Shown here: positions 16,708-26,012 of the stretch, piece after piece
How positions within the stretch are numbered: the stretch's first letter is position 1
How the letters are laid out: each line of letters begins with the position of its first letter
Assembly (NCBI GenBank): GCA_022841365.1
Contig: JALHRP010000011.1
Coordinates: forward strand, 1-64,000
Origin: Chitinophagaceae bacterium
Lineage (GTDB): Bacteria; Bacteroidota; Bacteroidia; Chitinophagales; Chitinophagaceae
Reading direction: 5' to 3'
Length of the DNA stretch: 64,000 bases
The notes under the pieces: generated by a model
What the model saw: only the letters and a program-made list of their open reading frames with translations
What the model was told of the DNA's origin: nothing
Databases searched by the model: none
Translations under genes and position numbers: made by a program

Positions 16708-16711
16708 TTAA

Positions 16712-16731
16712 TCTATACGAAAAAGTATAGA
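16712..16731 (-). promoter_or_regulatory. palindrome 2 upstream of sufB
   Basis: In the sufB direction this reads TCTATAC-N6-GTATAGA, with perfect 7-bp arms. It has the same arms and spacer length as palindrome 1, with starts 24 bp apart. It overlaps the expected -33 region. Confidence 0.55.
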
Positions 16732-16740
16732 CAGTGTTCG

Positions 16741-17012
16741 AGATGCGGAAAAATTGGAAAATGGGGAATGGATGTGGGGAAGTAGTGGGCTGGGTCGTGA
16801 CGCTGGAGCGGCCTGAACCCTTAAGGAATTGGGTATGTTGGAATTAGGAGTTGGGGCTGTGGACTACGAATCTTTGGGCGGCTGCGGTTCCGACTTTTCG
16901 CTGTACCTCCGCAACGCTGCGGTGCCGCTGCAATCCGGCAGCCTGTGGAGGTCTCATATTGATTAACGCTTTTTTATGTTCAACTTCAAACTAAAAAAAT
17001 CTATAGAAACAC
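16741..17012. other. gene-free spacer with a GC-rich segment
   Basis: No ORF of note. The stretch around 16855-16950 is much richer in G+C than its surroundings and contains CCGCAACGCTGCGG, a short palindrome, within a run of CTGC/GCGG words. It may be a remnant of a repeat family that differs from the other palindromic elements here. Nothing else is recognised. Confidence 0.35.
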
Positions 17013-17768
17013 TTATTTCTTTTTTTGCTCCTTTTCGTCAAAGAAGATCCCTTTTGATTTTATTTTAAAAAATGTAACTGTTTCCGTTGGATATATCTCA
17101 GTTGACGTATCCTTTGAGTTATAAAAAAATAAGTACTTATCTGTTTTCCCGATAAAATAAAGACTATCATTAGAAATAAGTTCTTTTGAGTCTCCAATCT
17201 TAATAGCCGTTCCACTATATTTTCCTCGTGAGACAGAATCAATGTCGAAAACAGTTTTAAACATAACTGATACAACTAAAAAGTAGAAAAAAATTAAAGC
17301 ATATGAAAGTTTAGGGGAAAAATTATCTAACAAAACAGATTCGAAAAAAGGTAGTGCTATTATAAGGGAAACAATAGAGATCAATAATTGTTGATGATAT
17401 TGACGAAAGATAAATAGTAAAACTGTTATGCTTATAATACTTATAAGAACATAAATTACAATAAACCAATCTCTTTTACTTGGCTCATCATTTCTAGTTT
17501 CAAGATTTGCTTCTCGTTTAGTAGGCGTAGGAATTAATGGTTCGTTGTACCTAATCGCAGTGTAGAATATGATTGCAATAAACACTATTAATATAAAAAC
17601 CAAATCTTCGGAAATTAATGCTCCAATCTCAGAAATTCCAATGAAATATTTGATAGGTACATTGTAATTCCCATAATAAAGGATTTGTTTTAGCAATCCT
17701 AAGATTAAAACCATTACTGAGAGCAATGGCAAATTGATTTCTAATTTTTCTGTCTTTTTATCTTCCAT
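17013..17768 (-). CDS. hypothetical multi-pass membrane protein
   Basis: About 251 residues with five or six hydrophobic segments (around LLSVMVLILGLL, LVFILIVFIAIIFYTAI, WFIVIYVLISIISITVLLFI, LLISIVSLIIALPFF and YALIFFYFLVVSVMF), a charged loop after the second (PTKREANLETRNDEPSKRD), and a soluble C-terminal domain of ~70 residues (DSLYFIGKTDKYLFFYNSK). No family recognised. The coding sequence is visibly more A/T-rich than its neighbours, which hints at recent acquisition together with the ORF6N gene upstream. The start at 17768 (MEDKKTEK) is preferred to 17810. Confidence 0.55.
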   Translation of the reverse strand: MEDKKTEKLEINLPLLSVMVLILGLLKQILYYGNYNVPIKYFIGISEIGALISEDLVFILIVFIAIIFYTAIRYNEPLIPTPTKREANLETRNDEPSKRDWFIVIYVLISIISITVLLFIFRQYHQQLLISIVSLIIALPFFESVLLDNFSPKLSYALIFFYFLVVSVMFKTVFDIDSVSRGKYSGTAIKIGDSKELISNDSLYFIGKTDKYLFFYNSKDTSTEIYPTETVTFFKIKSKGIFFDEKEQKKK

Positions 17769-17845
17769 ATTTTGAAATATTAATAAACATAAGACATTAA
17801 TGATTGCCAATTCAACTAGCCGAGATATAAACCCAATCCAATTTA

Positions 17846-18415
17846 TTATACTTTCTTAAACCCAATCCTCTCCCGTTCATCCCACTTACGGTCTGCCGCT
17901 TTTTCATCAAGCAAGTTTTCCATCGCATCGTATATCTGATTAAGTTGTACATCATGCTCGCCAATGCGTTCTTTCAACTCCCGCAACTGCTCCTTTAAAT
18001 CGCTCTCCTTCAGCAATATTCTCCTGATTTCTACAAATGCCCGCATGATAGCGATATTCATTTGAATGGCCCGGTCAGTTGTTAATATCCCACTTAACAT
18101 CGCAACTCCTTGTTCAGTAAAGACATAGGGCATGTATTTGCTGTGCTGCCCCCTTCCTTTCTTTAAGGTTGCATTTTGCAACCTTAAAGAACTATCATGG
18201 ATGTCTAAGGTTTCAACTTGCAACCTTATAGAATCAAATTCTTCCTTTGTTAACTGAAACATGAAATCTTTGGGAAAGCGTTTAATATTCCGTTTTACAG
18301 CAAGGTTCAGGAATTTGGTTTCCGCTCCGTACAGGTCTGCCAGATCACGATCCAGCATTACCCGCTCTCCTCTTATTTCATAAATCCGGTTTTGAATACT
18401 TCTGATGACTTGCAT
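17846..18415 (-). CDS. ORF6N domain protein (phage-type DNA-binding domain)
   Basis: A 189-residue protein with the ORF6N domain: IYEIRGERVMLDRDLADLYG, KRFPKDFMFQLTKEEF and YVFTEQGVAMLSGIL, followed by a C-terminal coiled-coil-like region (LKEQLRELKERIGEHD). ORF6N proteins are common in phages and mobile islands, and isolated chromosomal copies of unknown role are frequent in Bacteroidota. Between the second and third motif there is a near-duplication (IRLQVETL and LRLQNATL, 14 residues apart) encoded around a perfect 15-bp-arm inverted repeat at 18159-18191. Confidence 0.82.
   Translation of the reverse strand: MQVIRSIQNRIYEIRGERVMLDRDLADLYGAETKFLNLAVKRNIKRFPKDFMFQLTKEEFDSIRLQVETLDIHDSSLRLQNATLKKGRGQHSKYMPYVFTEQGVAMLSGILTTDRAIQMNIAIMRAFVEIRRILLKESDLKEQLRELKERIGEHDVQLNQIYDAMENLLDEKAADRKWDERERIGFKKV
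18159..18191. repeat. intragenic perfect inverted repeat in the ORF6N gene
   Basis: TTCTTTAAGGTTGCA, three bases, then its exact complement. A partial third copy (TTGCAACCTTATAGAA) follows at 18219-18234. It lies in the coding region of the ORF6N protein. Confidence 0.8.
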
Positions 18416-18571
18416 AGGCAGCTATTTATGAGGTAATATAAAATCAAAAAAGAAAATCTGCAAGCAGGTAAGAGCGAAGCTTAACCCTTCCTTCATCTTT
18501 TCATAACCTTCCCGTCATATTTTCTTAACAATCTCCATCTACCATTGCGGCTCAACTAATACACTTACACA

Positions 18572-20158
18572 ATGAGAAAATTCCTTTTGCTAATCGGCAG
18601 CGTTTTGCTGTTGAATGCATGTACCAAGCTTGACAGTGAAGAACAGACAGCGTTGCAGACTGCTGAAAGAAAAGAAAAAGAAACTGCATCAACCGGTTTT
18701 GCTGCACGTCAGGAATCAACCTCTTTTGCAGAAATCAGCAGCCTTGCAATTGGCGGCGGACAGGGTGCAGCAGAAATCAGCGCATATGATCCTTCAACAA
18801 AGAAATTATTTGTAGTAAACAACAGTGCAGGTAACAACCGTATTGAAGTGGTTGATCTTACCAATCCTGCTTCACCGGTTGTTACAGCCAATATCAATAT
18901 TGCAACTTATGGCGGAGTTGTAAACAGTGTAGATGTAAGTAACGGAACACTGGCTGCAGCAATTGAAGCTATTCCTAAAACAAACAATGGAAAAGTATTG
19001 GTTTTTAAAACAACGGATTACAGTGTATTGGCCAATGTAACTGTTGGTGCATTACCGGATATGGTAACATTTTCACCCGATGGAAATTTAATTTTAACTG
19101 CAAACGAAGGCGAACCAAATGAGGCTTATACAATTGATCCGGTGGGAACTGTTTCCATAATCAGTGTAAACGAAAATTACAGTGTAACTACTTTAGATTT
19201 TAGCGGTTTTGAAAGTCGTGCTGCACAATTAAAAGAAAAAGGTTTTCGCATTTTTGGAAAGAATGCAAGCTTTGCGCAGGATATAGAGCCGGAGTATATT
19301 GCTGTTTCAGAAAATTCTAAAAAAGCATGGGTAACCTTACAGGAAAATAATGGCATGGCATTGATAGATTTAAATTCAAAAACCATTACTGATATTTTAC
19401 CTTTTGGTTTTAAGGATTACAATGCGCCGGGCAATACGATTGATGCAAGTGATGAGGGTGGTACTAACAATCCTGCGTTGGTACCTGTAGTTAATTTTAA
19501 CAGCTGGCCAGTTTACGGAATGTATATGCCAGATGCAATCGCAGTTCTTCCGAATAATAATGTTCCGTTTGTGTTTACTGCAAATGAAGGCGATCAAAGA
19601 GAGTATGCAGGCTTCAATGAAACAGTGAGAGTGGGCAGCTCTGCTGTAACATTAGACCCAACTACATTTACGAATGCACCGTTCCTGAAACAAAATGCAA
19701 ATCTTGGACGGTTGAACATTACCAATACACTTGGAAGAACAGGTGCCAACGGAGCTTACACCGGTTTATATTCTTTTGGTGCCCGTTCATTTAGTATCTG
19801 GCATGGACTTACAGGTGAACTACTTTTCGACAGTAAAGATTTTATTGATAAAAAAGCATTTGAAATGGGTAAATATCCAAACGGAAGAAGTGATGATAAA
19901 GGAAGCGAACCCGAAGGTATTACCACAGGTCGTGTTGGAAATAAAAATCTGTTGTTCGTTGGATTAGAAAGAGCAAATGCAGTGATGGTGTTTGATGTCA
20001 CAAACCCTGTTAAGCCGGCATATTTACAATGGCTCAATACAGGCGTTGGACCTGAAGGGTTGTTATTTGTTTCTGCAGAAAAAAGTCCTAACGGAAAATG
20101 CATGTTAATTGTAAGCAGTGAAACCGACGGTTTTATTAAGACCTATACAACATTATAA
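18572..20158 (+). CDS. choice-of-anchor I family lipoprotein
   Basis: A 528-residue exported lipoprotein (lipobox LLNAC near residue 17). The body is a beta-propeller-like repeat protein with segments such as GAAEISAYDPSTKKLFVVN, PDMVTFSPDGNLILTANEGEP and EPEYIAVSENSKKAWVTLQ, and a closing part with DDKGSEPEGIT and NTGVGPEGLLFV. These are hallmarks of the choice-of-anchor I / alkaline-phosphatase-like propeller family, often encoded with phosphate or DNA-scavenging functions. The substrate is unknown. It is monocistronic, ended by a strong hairpin. Confidence 0.85.
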   Translation: MRKFLLLIGSVLLLNACTKLDSEEQTALQTAERKEKETASTGFAARQESTSFAEISSLAIGGGQGAAEISAYDPSTKKLFVVNNSAGNNRIEVVDLTNPASPVVTANINIATYGGVVNSVDVSNGTLAAAIEAIPKTNNGKVLVFKTTDYSVLANVTVGALPDMVTFSPDGNLILTANEGEPNEAYTIDPVGTVSIISVNENYSVTTLDFSGFESRAAQLKEKGFRIFGKNASFAQDIEPEYIAVSENSKKAWVTLQENNGMALIDLNSKTITDILPFGFKDYNAPGNTIDASDEGGTNNPALVPVVNFNSWPVYGMYMPDAIAVLPNNNVPFVFTANEGDQREYAGFNETVRVGSSAVTLDPTTFTNAPFLKQNANLGRLNITNTLGRTGANGAYTGLYSFGARSFSIWHGLTGELLFDSKDFIDKKAFEMGKYPNGRSDDKGSEPEGITTGRVGNKNLLFVGLERANAVMVFDVTNPVKPAYLQWLNTGVGPEGLLFVSAEKSPNGKCMLIVSSETDGFIKTYTTL

Positions 20159-20180
20159 AGAGAACCACTACTATCACGAA

Positions 20181-20210
20181 AGCTCCCGTAAAGCGGGAGT
20201 TTTTGTTTTT
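20181..20210 (+). terminator. terminator of the choice-of-anchor I gene
   Basis: CTCCCG / CGGGAG arms with a five-base loop, followed by TTTTTGTTTTT. Confidence 0.85.
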
Positions 20211-20276
20211 AGTACAGCAAAGCAGCATTGTACAATGTTTTATACTCTTACACGTTTAGTATCAAAATTAATCAGC

Positions 20277-21071
20277 ATGAAATTCATTCAACTAAGTCTG
20301 GCAGTAATTGCAGTTGCAGGCATCAGTCTTACTTCCTGTAAAAAGAAAAAGCCCGATGTGCAGGCAGAAAAAACCTGTAAGCTTTCTAAAATTGTTTATT
20401 ACGATACAGGTGTTGCTACAGACAGCATCAGTTTTGTTTATCAAAATAACATCCCTGTTCGGGCAAACTTTCCGCAAGGCTTTTACTTTACGTTTGAATA
20501 CAGTGGTGAGCGCATCAGCAAAAGGAGTTATTTTGAAGGCGCTGCCTCACTGAGCGATTATTATGAAACGGCTGTTTACAATTCTGACGGCAGCATTGCA
20601 AAAGTTGAAGCATTTGTCCGCACCAACAATACATACACAAAAGACTTTGTGTATGAGTTTACCTATAATGGAGGCAGGTTGCAACGAATGGCTGTTACAC
20701 AAAATGACGGCAACGGTATTTTTGATCTCATTACAGATTATGTGTACACTTACACAGGAACAAACATTACAAGGACAGTTTATACAGAATACGATCCTGT
20801 TAATGGAAACAGCACCGAAACGTTCAATTATACTTACGACGCCATCCCGAACTACTTTGCAAAAACAAAGAATATTTTATTGCTTGATTTTCTTTTTGCA
20901 GATTTCGACGGAACTGTTTTGCCCATTATCTTAAGCCAAAACAATGTAACAGGTGTACAGTTTAGCATAGGTACTGCACCTCTGAGTTATACGGCAGATG
21001 AAAAACAAAATATGACCAGCTTCAGCATTGCAGGACAATTGCTCTCCAGATATTTCTATCAATGTGATTAA
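20277..21071 (+). CDS. hypothetical lipoprotein
   Basis: A 264-residue protein beginning MKFIQLSLAVIAVAG with a lipobox ending in SLTSC followed by KKKK. The mature part has alternating beta-strand-like segments with repeated YxYD/T patterns (FTFEYSGERIS, FVYEFTYNGGRL, YVYTYTGTNIT, FNYTYDAI), similar to the DUF4595/RHS-like lipoproteins common in Bacteroidota. Function unknown. The start at 20277 is chosen for the signal peptide. The gene lies between two hairpin terminators, so it is a single transcription unit. Confidence 0.7.
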   Translation: MKFIQLSLAVIAVAGISLTSCKKKKPDVQAEKTCKLSKIVYYDTGVATDSISFVYQNNIPVRANFPQGFYFTFEYSGERISKRSYFEGAASLSDYYETAVYNSDGSIAKVEAFVRTNNTYTKDFVYEFTYNGGRLQRMAVTQNDGNGIFDLITDYVYTYTGTNITRTVYTEYDPVNGNSTETFNYTYDAIPNYFAKTKNILLLDFLFADFDGTVLPIILSQNNVTGVQFSIGTAPLSYTADEKQNMTSFSIAGQLLSRYFYQCD

Positions 21072-21072
21072 T

Positions 21073-21108
21073 AAAAAAATCCCCCGTTTACTAAGGGGGA
21101 TTTTTTTT
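21073..21108 (+). terminator. terminator after the 20277 lipoprotein gene
   Basis: ATCCCCC / GGGGGAT arms with loop GTTTACTAA, flanked by an A run and eight Ts. It can work in both directions. Confidence 0.85.
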
Positions 21109-21121
21109 AACAGTTTCGGAA

Positions 21122-21778
21122 CTAAAAAACAATCTCCGGTATATCTCCCTCCACAAACAGTTTACCTGCTGTTTTTGAAACAATCTCATCTACACTAACA
21201 CCAGGTGCACGTTCAAGTAATTTAAATCCATTGGGCGTAACCTCCAGCACAGCCAGATCACTCACAATTTTTTTCACACATCGTAATCCGGTTAACGGCA
21301 ATGCACATTGCGGCAATAATTTGCTTTCGCCTTTTGGATTGGTATGCATCATGGCCACAATAATATTTTTTGCACTTGCTACCAGATCCATTGCACCACC
21401 CATGCCCTTCACCATCTTACCGGGAATTTTCCAGTTTGCAATATCACCCTGTTCACTCACTTCCATTGCACCAAGTACAGTTAAGTCAACTTTACCAGCA
21501 CGGATCATTCCAAAGCTCATAGCACTATCAAAGAAAGCAGAGCCGGGTAATGTGGTAATAGTTTGTTTACCTGCATTGATGAGATCAGGATCTTCTTCTC
21601 CTTCAAACGGAAATGGTCCCATACCCAGCAATCCATTTTCACTTTGCAGTTCTACATGAATGCCAGCAGGTATATAATTCGCCACCAAGGTTGGAATGCC
21701 TATGCCAAGGTTTACATAATAACCATCTTTTAATTCTCCGGCAATGCGTTGTGCGATTTGTTCTTTTGTTAAAGCCAT
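21122..21778 (-). CDS. scoB: 3-oxoacid CoA-transferase subunit B
   Basis: Beta subunit of succinyl-CoA:3-ketoacid CoA-transferase type enzymes, which activate acetoacetate in ketone-body and short-chain acid use. The catalytic glutamate is in [22 protein letters not shown] and PGSAFFDSA are typical. The start at 21778 ([13 protein letters not shown]) matches family N-termini; the ATG two codons upstream lies in a repeat copy. The alpha subunit is directly upstream on the same strand, separated only by two repeat copies. Confidence 0.92.
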   Translation of the reverse strand: MALTKEQIAQRIAGELKDGYYVNLGIGIPTLVANYIPAGIHVELQSENGLLGMGPFPFEGEEDPDLINAGKQTITTLPGSAFFDSAMSFGMIRAGKVDLTVLGAMEVSEQGDIANWKIPGKMVKGMGGAMDLVASAKNIIVAMMHTNPKGESKLLPQCALPLTGLRCVKKIVSDLAVLEVTPNGFKLLERAPGVSVDEIVSKTAGKLFVEGDIPEIVF

Positions 21779-21805
21779 ACCCATGTCCCCTAAAGGGGAA
21801 CTTAG
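21779..21805. repeat. short palindromic repeat at the scoB start
   Basis: GTCCCCTAAAGGGGAAC, between scoA and scoB. Confidence 0.6.
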
Positions 21806-21871
21806 TTTAAATGATTAAAATTAATTTTCAGTCTGACCCAATTTCAAAGTTGCATTTACTCTGCAAGCTAC

Positions 21872-21905
21872 CAGTTCCCCCTTTAGGGTGCGGAGGGGGC
21901 TTTTC
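21872..21905. repeat. palindromic repeat at the scoA 3' end
   Basis: AGTTCCCCCTTTAGGG then GCGGAGGGGGCTTT. Contains the scoA stop codon and its last codons. Confidence 0.7.
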
Positions 21906-22590
21906 TTACCGTTCTCTGCTCAATCCGCTTTTCATAATTGGTTCCTTTAAAAATGCGATGCACATAAATGCCCGGTGTATGAATTTCGTTTGGATCTAAC
22001 ACACCGGGTTCAACCAACTCTTCTACTTCTGCAATGGTGATCTTGCCAGCCATTGCCATGAGCGGATTAAAATTACGGGCAGTGTCTTTGTAAATAAGGT
22101 TACCCATGGTATCACCTTTCCATGCTTTTACAATAGCATAGTCTGCATCAAATGCATATTCAAGTAGATAATCTTTGCCGTTAAAATTGCGGGTTTCTTT
22201 TCCAATGGCTACTTCGGTACCAACACCTGCTGGTGTATAAATGGCAGGCATTCCATATCCTGCAGCCATACAGCGTGTAGCCAATGTTCCTTGCGGAATC
22301 AATTCTACTTCCAGTTCTCCACTCAACAACTGGCGTTCAAATTCTGCATTCTCACCTACATAAGAAGAAATCATTTTCTTCACTTGCTTTTGTTGCAGCA
22401 TCAGTCCAATACCAAAATCATCAACACCGGCATTGTTAGAAATACAGGTGAGATCTTTTGTTCCTTTATTCACTAATGCAGAGATACAGTTTTCGGGAAT
22501 GCCACATAAACCAAAACCACCAAGCATAAGAGTTGCTCCATTTGGTATATCGTTGATTGCTTCAGCGGCATTTGAAACAACTTTATTCAT
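21883..22590 (-). CDS. scoA: 3-oxoacid CoA-transferase subunit A
   Basis: Alpha subunit partner of the downstream ScoB. It has the CoA-binding glycine motif [26 protein letters not shown], and [21 protein letters not shown]. The family normally ends near IEQRTVR. Here a repeat copy at 21872-21905 supplies the last residues (KAPSAP) and the stop codon. The start at 22590 ([12 protein letters not shown]) is chosen over an upstream ATG. Confidence 0.93.
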   Translation of the reverse strand: MNKVVSNAAEAINDIPNGATLMLGGFGLCGIPENCISALVNKGTKDLTCISNNAGVDDFGIGLMLQQKQVKKMISSYVGENAEFERQLLSGELEVELIPQGTLATRCMAAGYGMPAIYTPAGVGTEVAIGKETRNFNGKDYLLEYAFDADYAIVKAWKGDTMGNLIYKDTARNFNPLMAMAGKITIAEVEELVEPGVLDPNEIHTPGIYVHRIFKGTNYEKRIEQRTVRKAPSAP

Positions 22591-22644
22591 ATGACACAAT
22601 CGTTTGTACAAAAGTAACGGAAGCAAACGATTTGCAATAAACTG

Positions 22645-24864
22645 TTACGCCGCTTTTAAATAGTCTTTCAATTCTTCCAATACCACTTTTACAGAATGAT
22701 CCAGTTCTGCTGCCAGTACTTTCATCTGTGCTTTATCAGCAGGTATAGACAGATCGCTTTTCTCCAGCTCCCGGACTTTGTTTGATACAATTTCTTTTAC
22801 TCCCAGAATGCTGAGCGTTGTTTTCATATTATGAACTATCTCTTTTAACAGCTCACCATTATTATCTTCAAGAGAATCATGGAGTTTTTTTACTTCACCC
22901 GGCAACAGATGCACCGCTTTTAACAACACTTCTTCCACATACTCCTTGCTGCCGCCTGTTATTCGTTGCAGGTATTCAATATTAACCAGTTTCAAATGTT
23001 CCGTATCGGTTTGTGCATTCCAGTCGGTATAGTAATCGAGCAGTTCAAATAATTTCTGATCATCTACCGGCTTGGTGAGGTAAGCGTTCATTCCTGCATG
23101 AATACTGGCCTGCTGTTCTTCGGGCTGACTGAATGCGCTTAAACCAATCACGGGTGTCTGCAGTTTTAATTCGGCTCTGATCTTACGGGTGGTTTCCATC
23201 CCGTTCATTTCGGGCATCTGTACATCCATAAGTACAAAATCGTACTTCTTCTGCTTCAGCATTTGAAGTGCAATTACACCATTGGCTGCCGTTTCAACAC
23301 GGTACTGATGTTCTTTTAAAATAAAACCAAGCAAATCTCTGTTCATTTCATTATCATCAACCACCAGAATTTCTTTTTGACGTTGATCGGCTGCTGCTAT
23401 GGGAACCTGCTTTACTTCTGCAGGTGCAGACAACAGCTCGCCTTCGTAAATTTTGTATGGCAATGTGATCTGAAACTTTGTTCCCATTCCCGGTGATGAT
23501 GCAGCAGTAATAGTACCACCCTGCATTTCAACCAGCTGCTTTACTATGGGCAATCCAAGACCGGTGCCAAAATATTTTTTCGACAATCCGGAATCAACCT
23601 GGTAAAACCGTTCAAAAATATAAGGGAGTTTTTTTTCATCAATACCAATGCCTGTATCGGTAATGGTAAACTGTATCCACACTCTGCCTTCTTCTTTTTT
23701 GTGTACTGATGTCTGCAGTTTTATATGGCCGCTTTCTGTAAACTTTACTGAGTTACCGGTGAGGTTAACAAGAATCTGCATCAGTTTCTTTTCATCACCT
23801 TCCAGCGCAGCAGGAATTTCACCTGAATGATCCATGATAAAACGGAGGTTCTTGCTGTCAGCCCTGTTTTGCATTACATTTTTGAGATTGCTTAATACCT
23901 CTTTCAACTGAAACGGCTCGTTTGCAAACTGAATATAACCCGATTCAAGTTTGGAATAATCCAGCACATCATTAATCACTTCCATTAACAGGTTTCCTGA
24001 AACCTTCATGGCATAGATCCACTGTTTCATTTCTGTACGATATTCTTTTTTCAATAACAGATTGGTGTAACCAATAATAGAATTTAAGGGTGTTCTTAAT
24101 TCATGCGTAACATTTGAAATAAACTGATCTTTTACAAGTGATGCTTCATGTTCTTTTTTAACTGCTACAGATAACCGCTCATTCAAACGCCCCGTTTCTA
24201 CCATTTGATACAATACAAGTAAAGCAATGAGCAACATAAAGATCAGAGAAACGAGATTCCACTTTCGATCCAATACAAGCAGCGCCTTCTTTTGAACAGT
24301 AACCGATTGGTTAAGGCTGGCTATTTTTGCATTTAACGTATTTGTGAGTTCCTGTGCACTGTAATTTAATTCAGCCAGATTATTTTTATTTTCTCTTCCA
24401 TTAATCAATGCCTGCGCTTTTGCTGCGCCACCTGCATTATAAAGTGACAGGATCTCTCTGTTTAAATCAATCCGGTTGCCTGCCTTATGAATAAAAATAT
24501 TCACCAGATACTTTGGAATATAACCGGCATAACCGTTTTTTACTTCGTTGAGACTTTGTTGAATGAGACTGATGTTTCCTTTATAATGCAATAGTTTTAG
24601 TACACTCTTTGTTTGTACATATCCTTCCAGATGAAGATCGCTCTGCGTCATCAGGAACATGGTTTTTTCAACCAGCTGCCTGTATTTTTCATGCTGCAGT
24701 ACTGAGTCTGTTTTATATGCATGCTCCTGTACTGAATCCAATACTTTAGACTCAATCATGAAATTGAAACCAATACCAACAAATAACACGGTGATAACAA
24801 CTGCAAATGCAAGAACACGTTTCAGCCTGGGGCGACCTTTAACAGAAGGCACAATTGGTTTCAT
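22645..24864 (-). CDS. hybrid sensor histidine kinase with REC and HPt domains
   Basis: A 739-residue membrane phosphorelay protein. TM1 is at ~16-36, an extracytoplasmic helical sensor (~37-200, CHASE3-like in size) follows, and TM2 is at ~203-221. The HisKA phospho-histidine is His254 in VTHELRTPL. The ATPase domain has NLTGNSVKFT, DTGIGI and GTGLGLPIV. The receiver domain has VDDNEMNRD and the phospho-aspartate in LMDVQMPEM. The C-terminal HPt-like domain carries a histidine in IVHNMKTTLSIL. No response regulator lies beside it, so its output partner is encoded elsewhere. The start at 24864 is chosen because an upstream extension lacks family character. Confidence 0.92.
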   Translation of the reverse strand: MKPIVPSVKGRPRLKRVLAFAVVITVLFVGIGFNFMIESKVLDSVQEHAYKTDSVLQHEKYRQLVEKTMFLMTQSDLHLEGYVQTKSVLKLLHYKGNISLIQQSLNEVKNGYAGYIPKYLVNIFIHKAGNRIDLNREILSLYNAGGAAKAQALINGRENKNNLAELNYSAQELTNTLNAKIASLNQSVTVQKKALLVLDRKWNLVSLIFMLLIALLVLYQMVETGRLNERLSVAVKKEHEASLVKDQFISNVTHELRTPLNSIIGYTNLLLKKEYRTEMKQWIYAMKVSGNLLMEVINDVLDYSKLESGYIQFANEPFQLKEVLSNLKNVMQNRADSKNLRFIMDHSGEIPAALEGDEKKLMQILVNLTGNSVKFTESGHIKLQTSVHKKEEGRVWIQFTITDTGIGIDEKKLPYIFERFYQVDSGLSKKYFGTGLGLPIVKQLVEMQGGTITAASSPGMGTKFQITLPYKIYEGELLSAPAEVKQVPIAAADQRQKEILVVDDNEMNRDLLGFILKEHQYRVETAANGVIALQMLKQKKYDFVLMDVQMPEMNGMETTRKIRAELKLQTPVIGLSAFSQPEEQQASIHAGMNAYLTKPVDDQKLFELLDYYTDWNAQTDTEHLKLVNIEYLQRITGGSKEYVEEVLLKAVHLLPGEVKKLHDSLEDNNGELLKEIVHNMKTTLSILGVKEIVSNKVRELEKSDLSIPADKAQMKVLAAELDHSVKVVLEELKDYLKAA

Positions 24865-24987
24865 AGTGTGGATTTTAGAAAGTAAGATTGAAAAATTACG
24901 ACGATTTCTGATGATTACCAATTACCCTGCTTTGTTTTTCCACCTGTCCATCCTACAAAACTACGTGGGAAAATACGTACGCATTGA

Positions 24988-25935
24988 TTACCTGATCATT
25001 CGCCAGCACCAGCGCTGCAATTTGCCTTCAAAATCAAAAGGAGTTGTTGCCTTTGTAATATTAGTGATCACCGATGCCTGTATGAGTGTTTCCTGTAATT
25101 CGAAACGCCTTGCATTGGTGCTGAAATAAAGAATGCCGTCGGGTTTCATCATACGCAGTGTCAGGTTAATGAGCTCTGCATGATCCTGCTGTATATCCAG
25201 AATGCCGTTCATCTTTTTGCTGTTGCTGAATGTTGGCGGATCCATTATCACCAGATCAAAACTGTTTGGAGTAAGTGTGTGCAGGTATTGTTTTACATCA
25301 GCCACTTCAAATTTATATTTCTTATGATCTACCAGAAAATTTGCTTCAAAATTTTTCTTCGCCCAGTCAATGTATGTGTTTGAAAGATCTACCGTCACCA
25401 CTTCCTCTGCACCACCTGCTGCTGCATGTACGCTGAACGATCCCGTGTATGCAAACAGATTCAGTACTTTTTTTCCTTTAGCTTCACTCATCACCATTTT
25501 CCTTGTGGTACGGTGATCGAGAAATAAACCGGTATCCAGATAATCGCTCAGGTTAACTAAAAACTTTAAATCATGTTCATCCACTTCAAAAAAAACTTTT
25601 TCTTCACCTGTTTTCTGATATTGCGCCAACCGGTTTGTTTTTCTTCTGCGTTCTTTTGTAAAAATATCTTCACCACTAATATTTAATACCTGAGCAATTA
25701 CATCAACTGTACCTTCCAGCCAGTCCTGATGTTCCTCTTCCGTTAAATGATGTTTTGCCCGGTATTCACTCAAACACACTTTATCGCCATACACATCAAT
25801 ACTGACAGGAAACTCAGGCAAATCTTTATCGTATAAACGGTAACAGGAAATACCCATTCGTTTGGCCTGTTTACTCCGGTGCTTATACACTTTCGTAAGC
25901 CTGTTCTGAAACATTTGTAATTTATCGGAAAGCAT
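24988..25935 (-). CDS. class I SAM-dependent rRNA methyltransferase, RlmK-like
   Basis: A 315-residue methyltransferase resembling the C-terminal (RlmK) half of RlmKL, which makes m7G in 23S rRNA. It has an N-terminal RNA-binding part (NRLTKVYKHRSKQAKRMGISCYRLYD), FVNLSDYLDTGLFLDHR, the SAM motif NLFAYTGSFSVHAAAGGA and the catalytic-type motif IMDPPTFSNSKKM. No THUMP domain is present, so it is the stand-alone form. RlmI-like proteins share some motifs, so the exact modified base is inferred. Confidence 0.82.
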   Translation of the reverse strand: MLSDKLQMFQNRLTKVYKHRSKQAKRMGISCYRLYDKDLPEFPVSIDVYGDKVCLSEYRAKHHLTEEEHQDWLEGTVDVIAQVLNISGEDIFTKERRRKTNRLAQYQKTGEEKVFFEVDEHDLKFLVNLSDYLDTGLFLDHRTTRKMVMSEAKGKKVLNLFAYTGSFSVHAAAGGAEEVVTVDLSNTYIDWAKKNFEANFLVDHKKYKFEVADVKQYLHTLTPNSFDLVIMDPPTFSNSKKMNGILDIQQDHAELINLTLRMMKPDGILYFSTNARRFELQETLIQASVITNITKATTPFDFEGKLQRWCWRMIR

Positions 25936-25965
25936 GATGATGAGTAATGAATGATGAGTGATAAG
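25930..25965. repeat. GATGAGTGATGAGT word repeat
   Basis: ATGATGATGAGTAATGAATG followed by ATGAGTGATAAG, upstream of the RlmK-like gene. Same words as at 48530. Confidence 0.5.
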
Positions 25966-26012
25966 TTGTGGCTTTTAATTTGGACATTGGGCTTTGTGTT
26001 TTTGGGTTTTAT

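Noticed and set aside
16738-17012. tRNA or small RNA gene in the GC-rich spacer
   Set aside because: I looked for cloverleaf arms and a TTC loop and found only short palindromic words; nothing supports an RNA gene.
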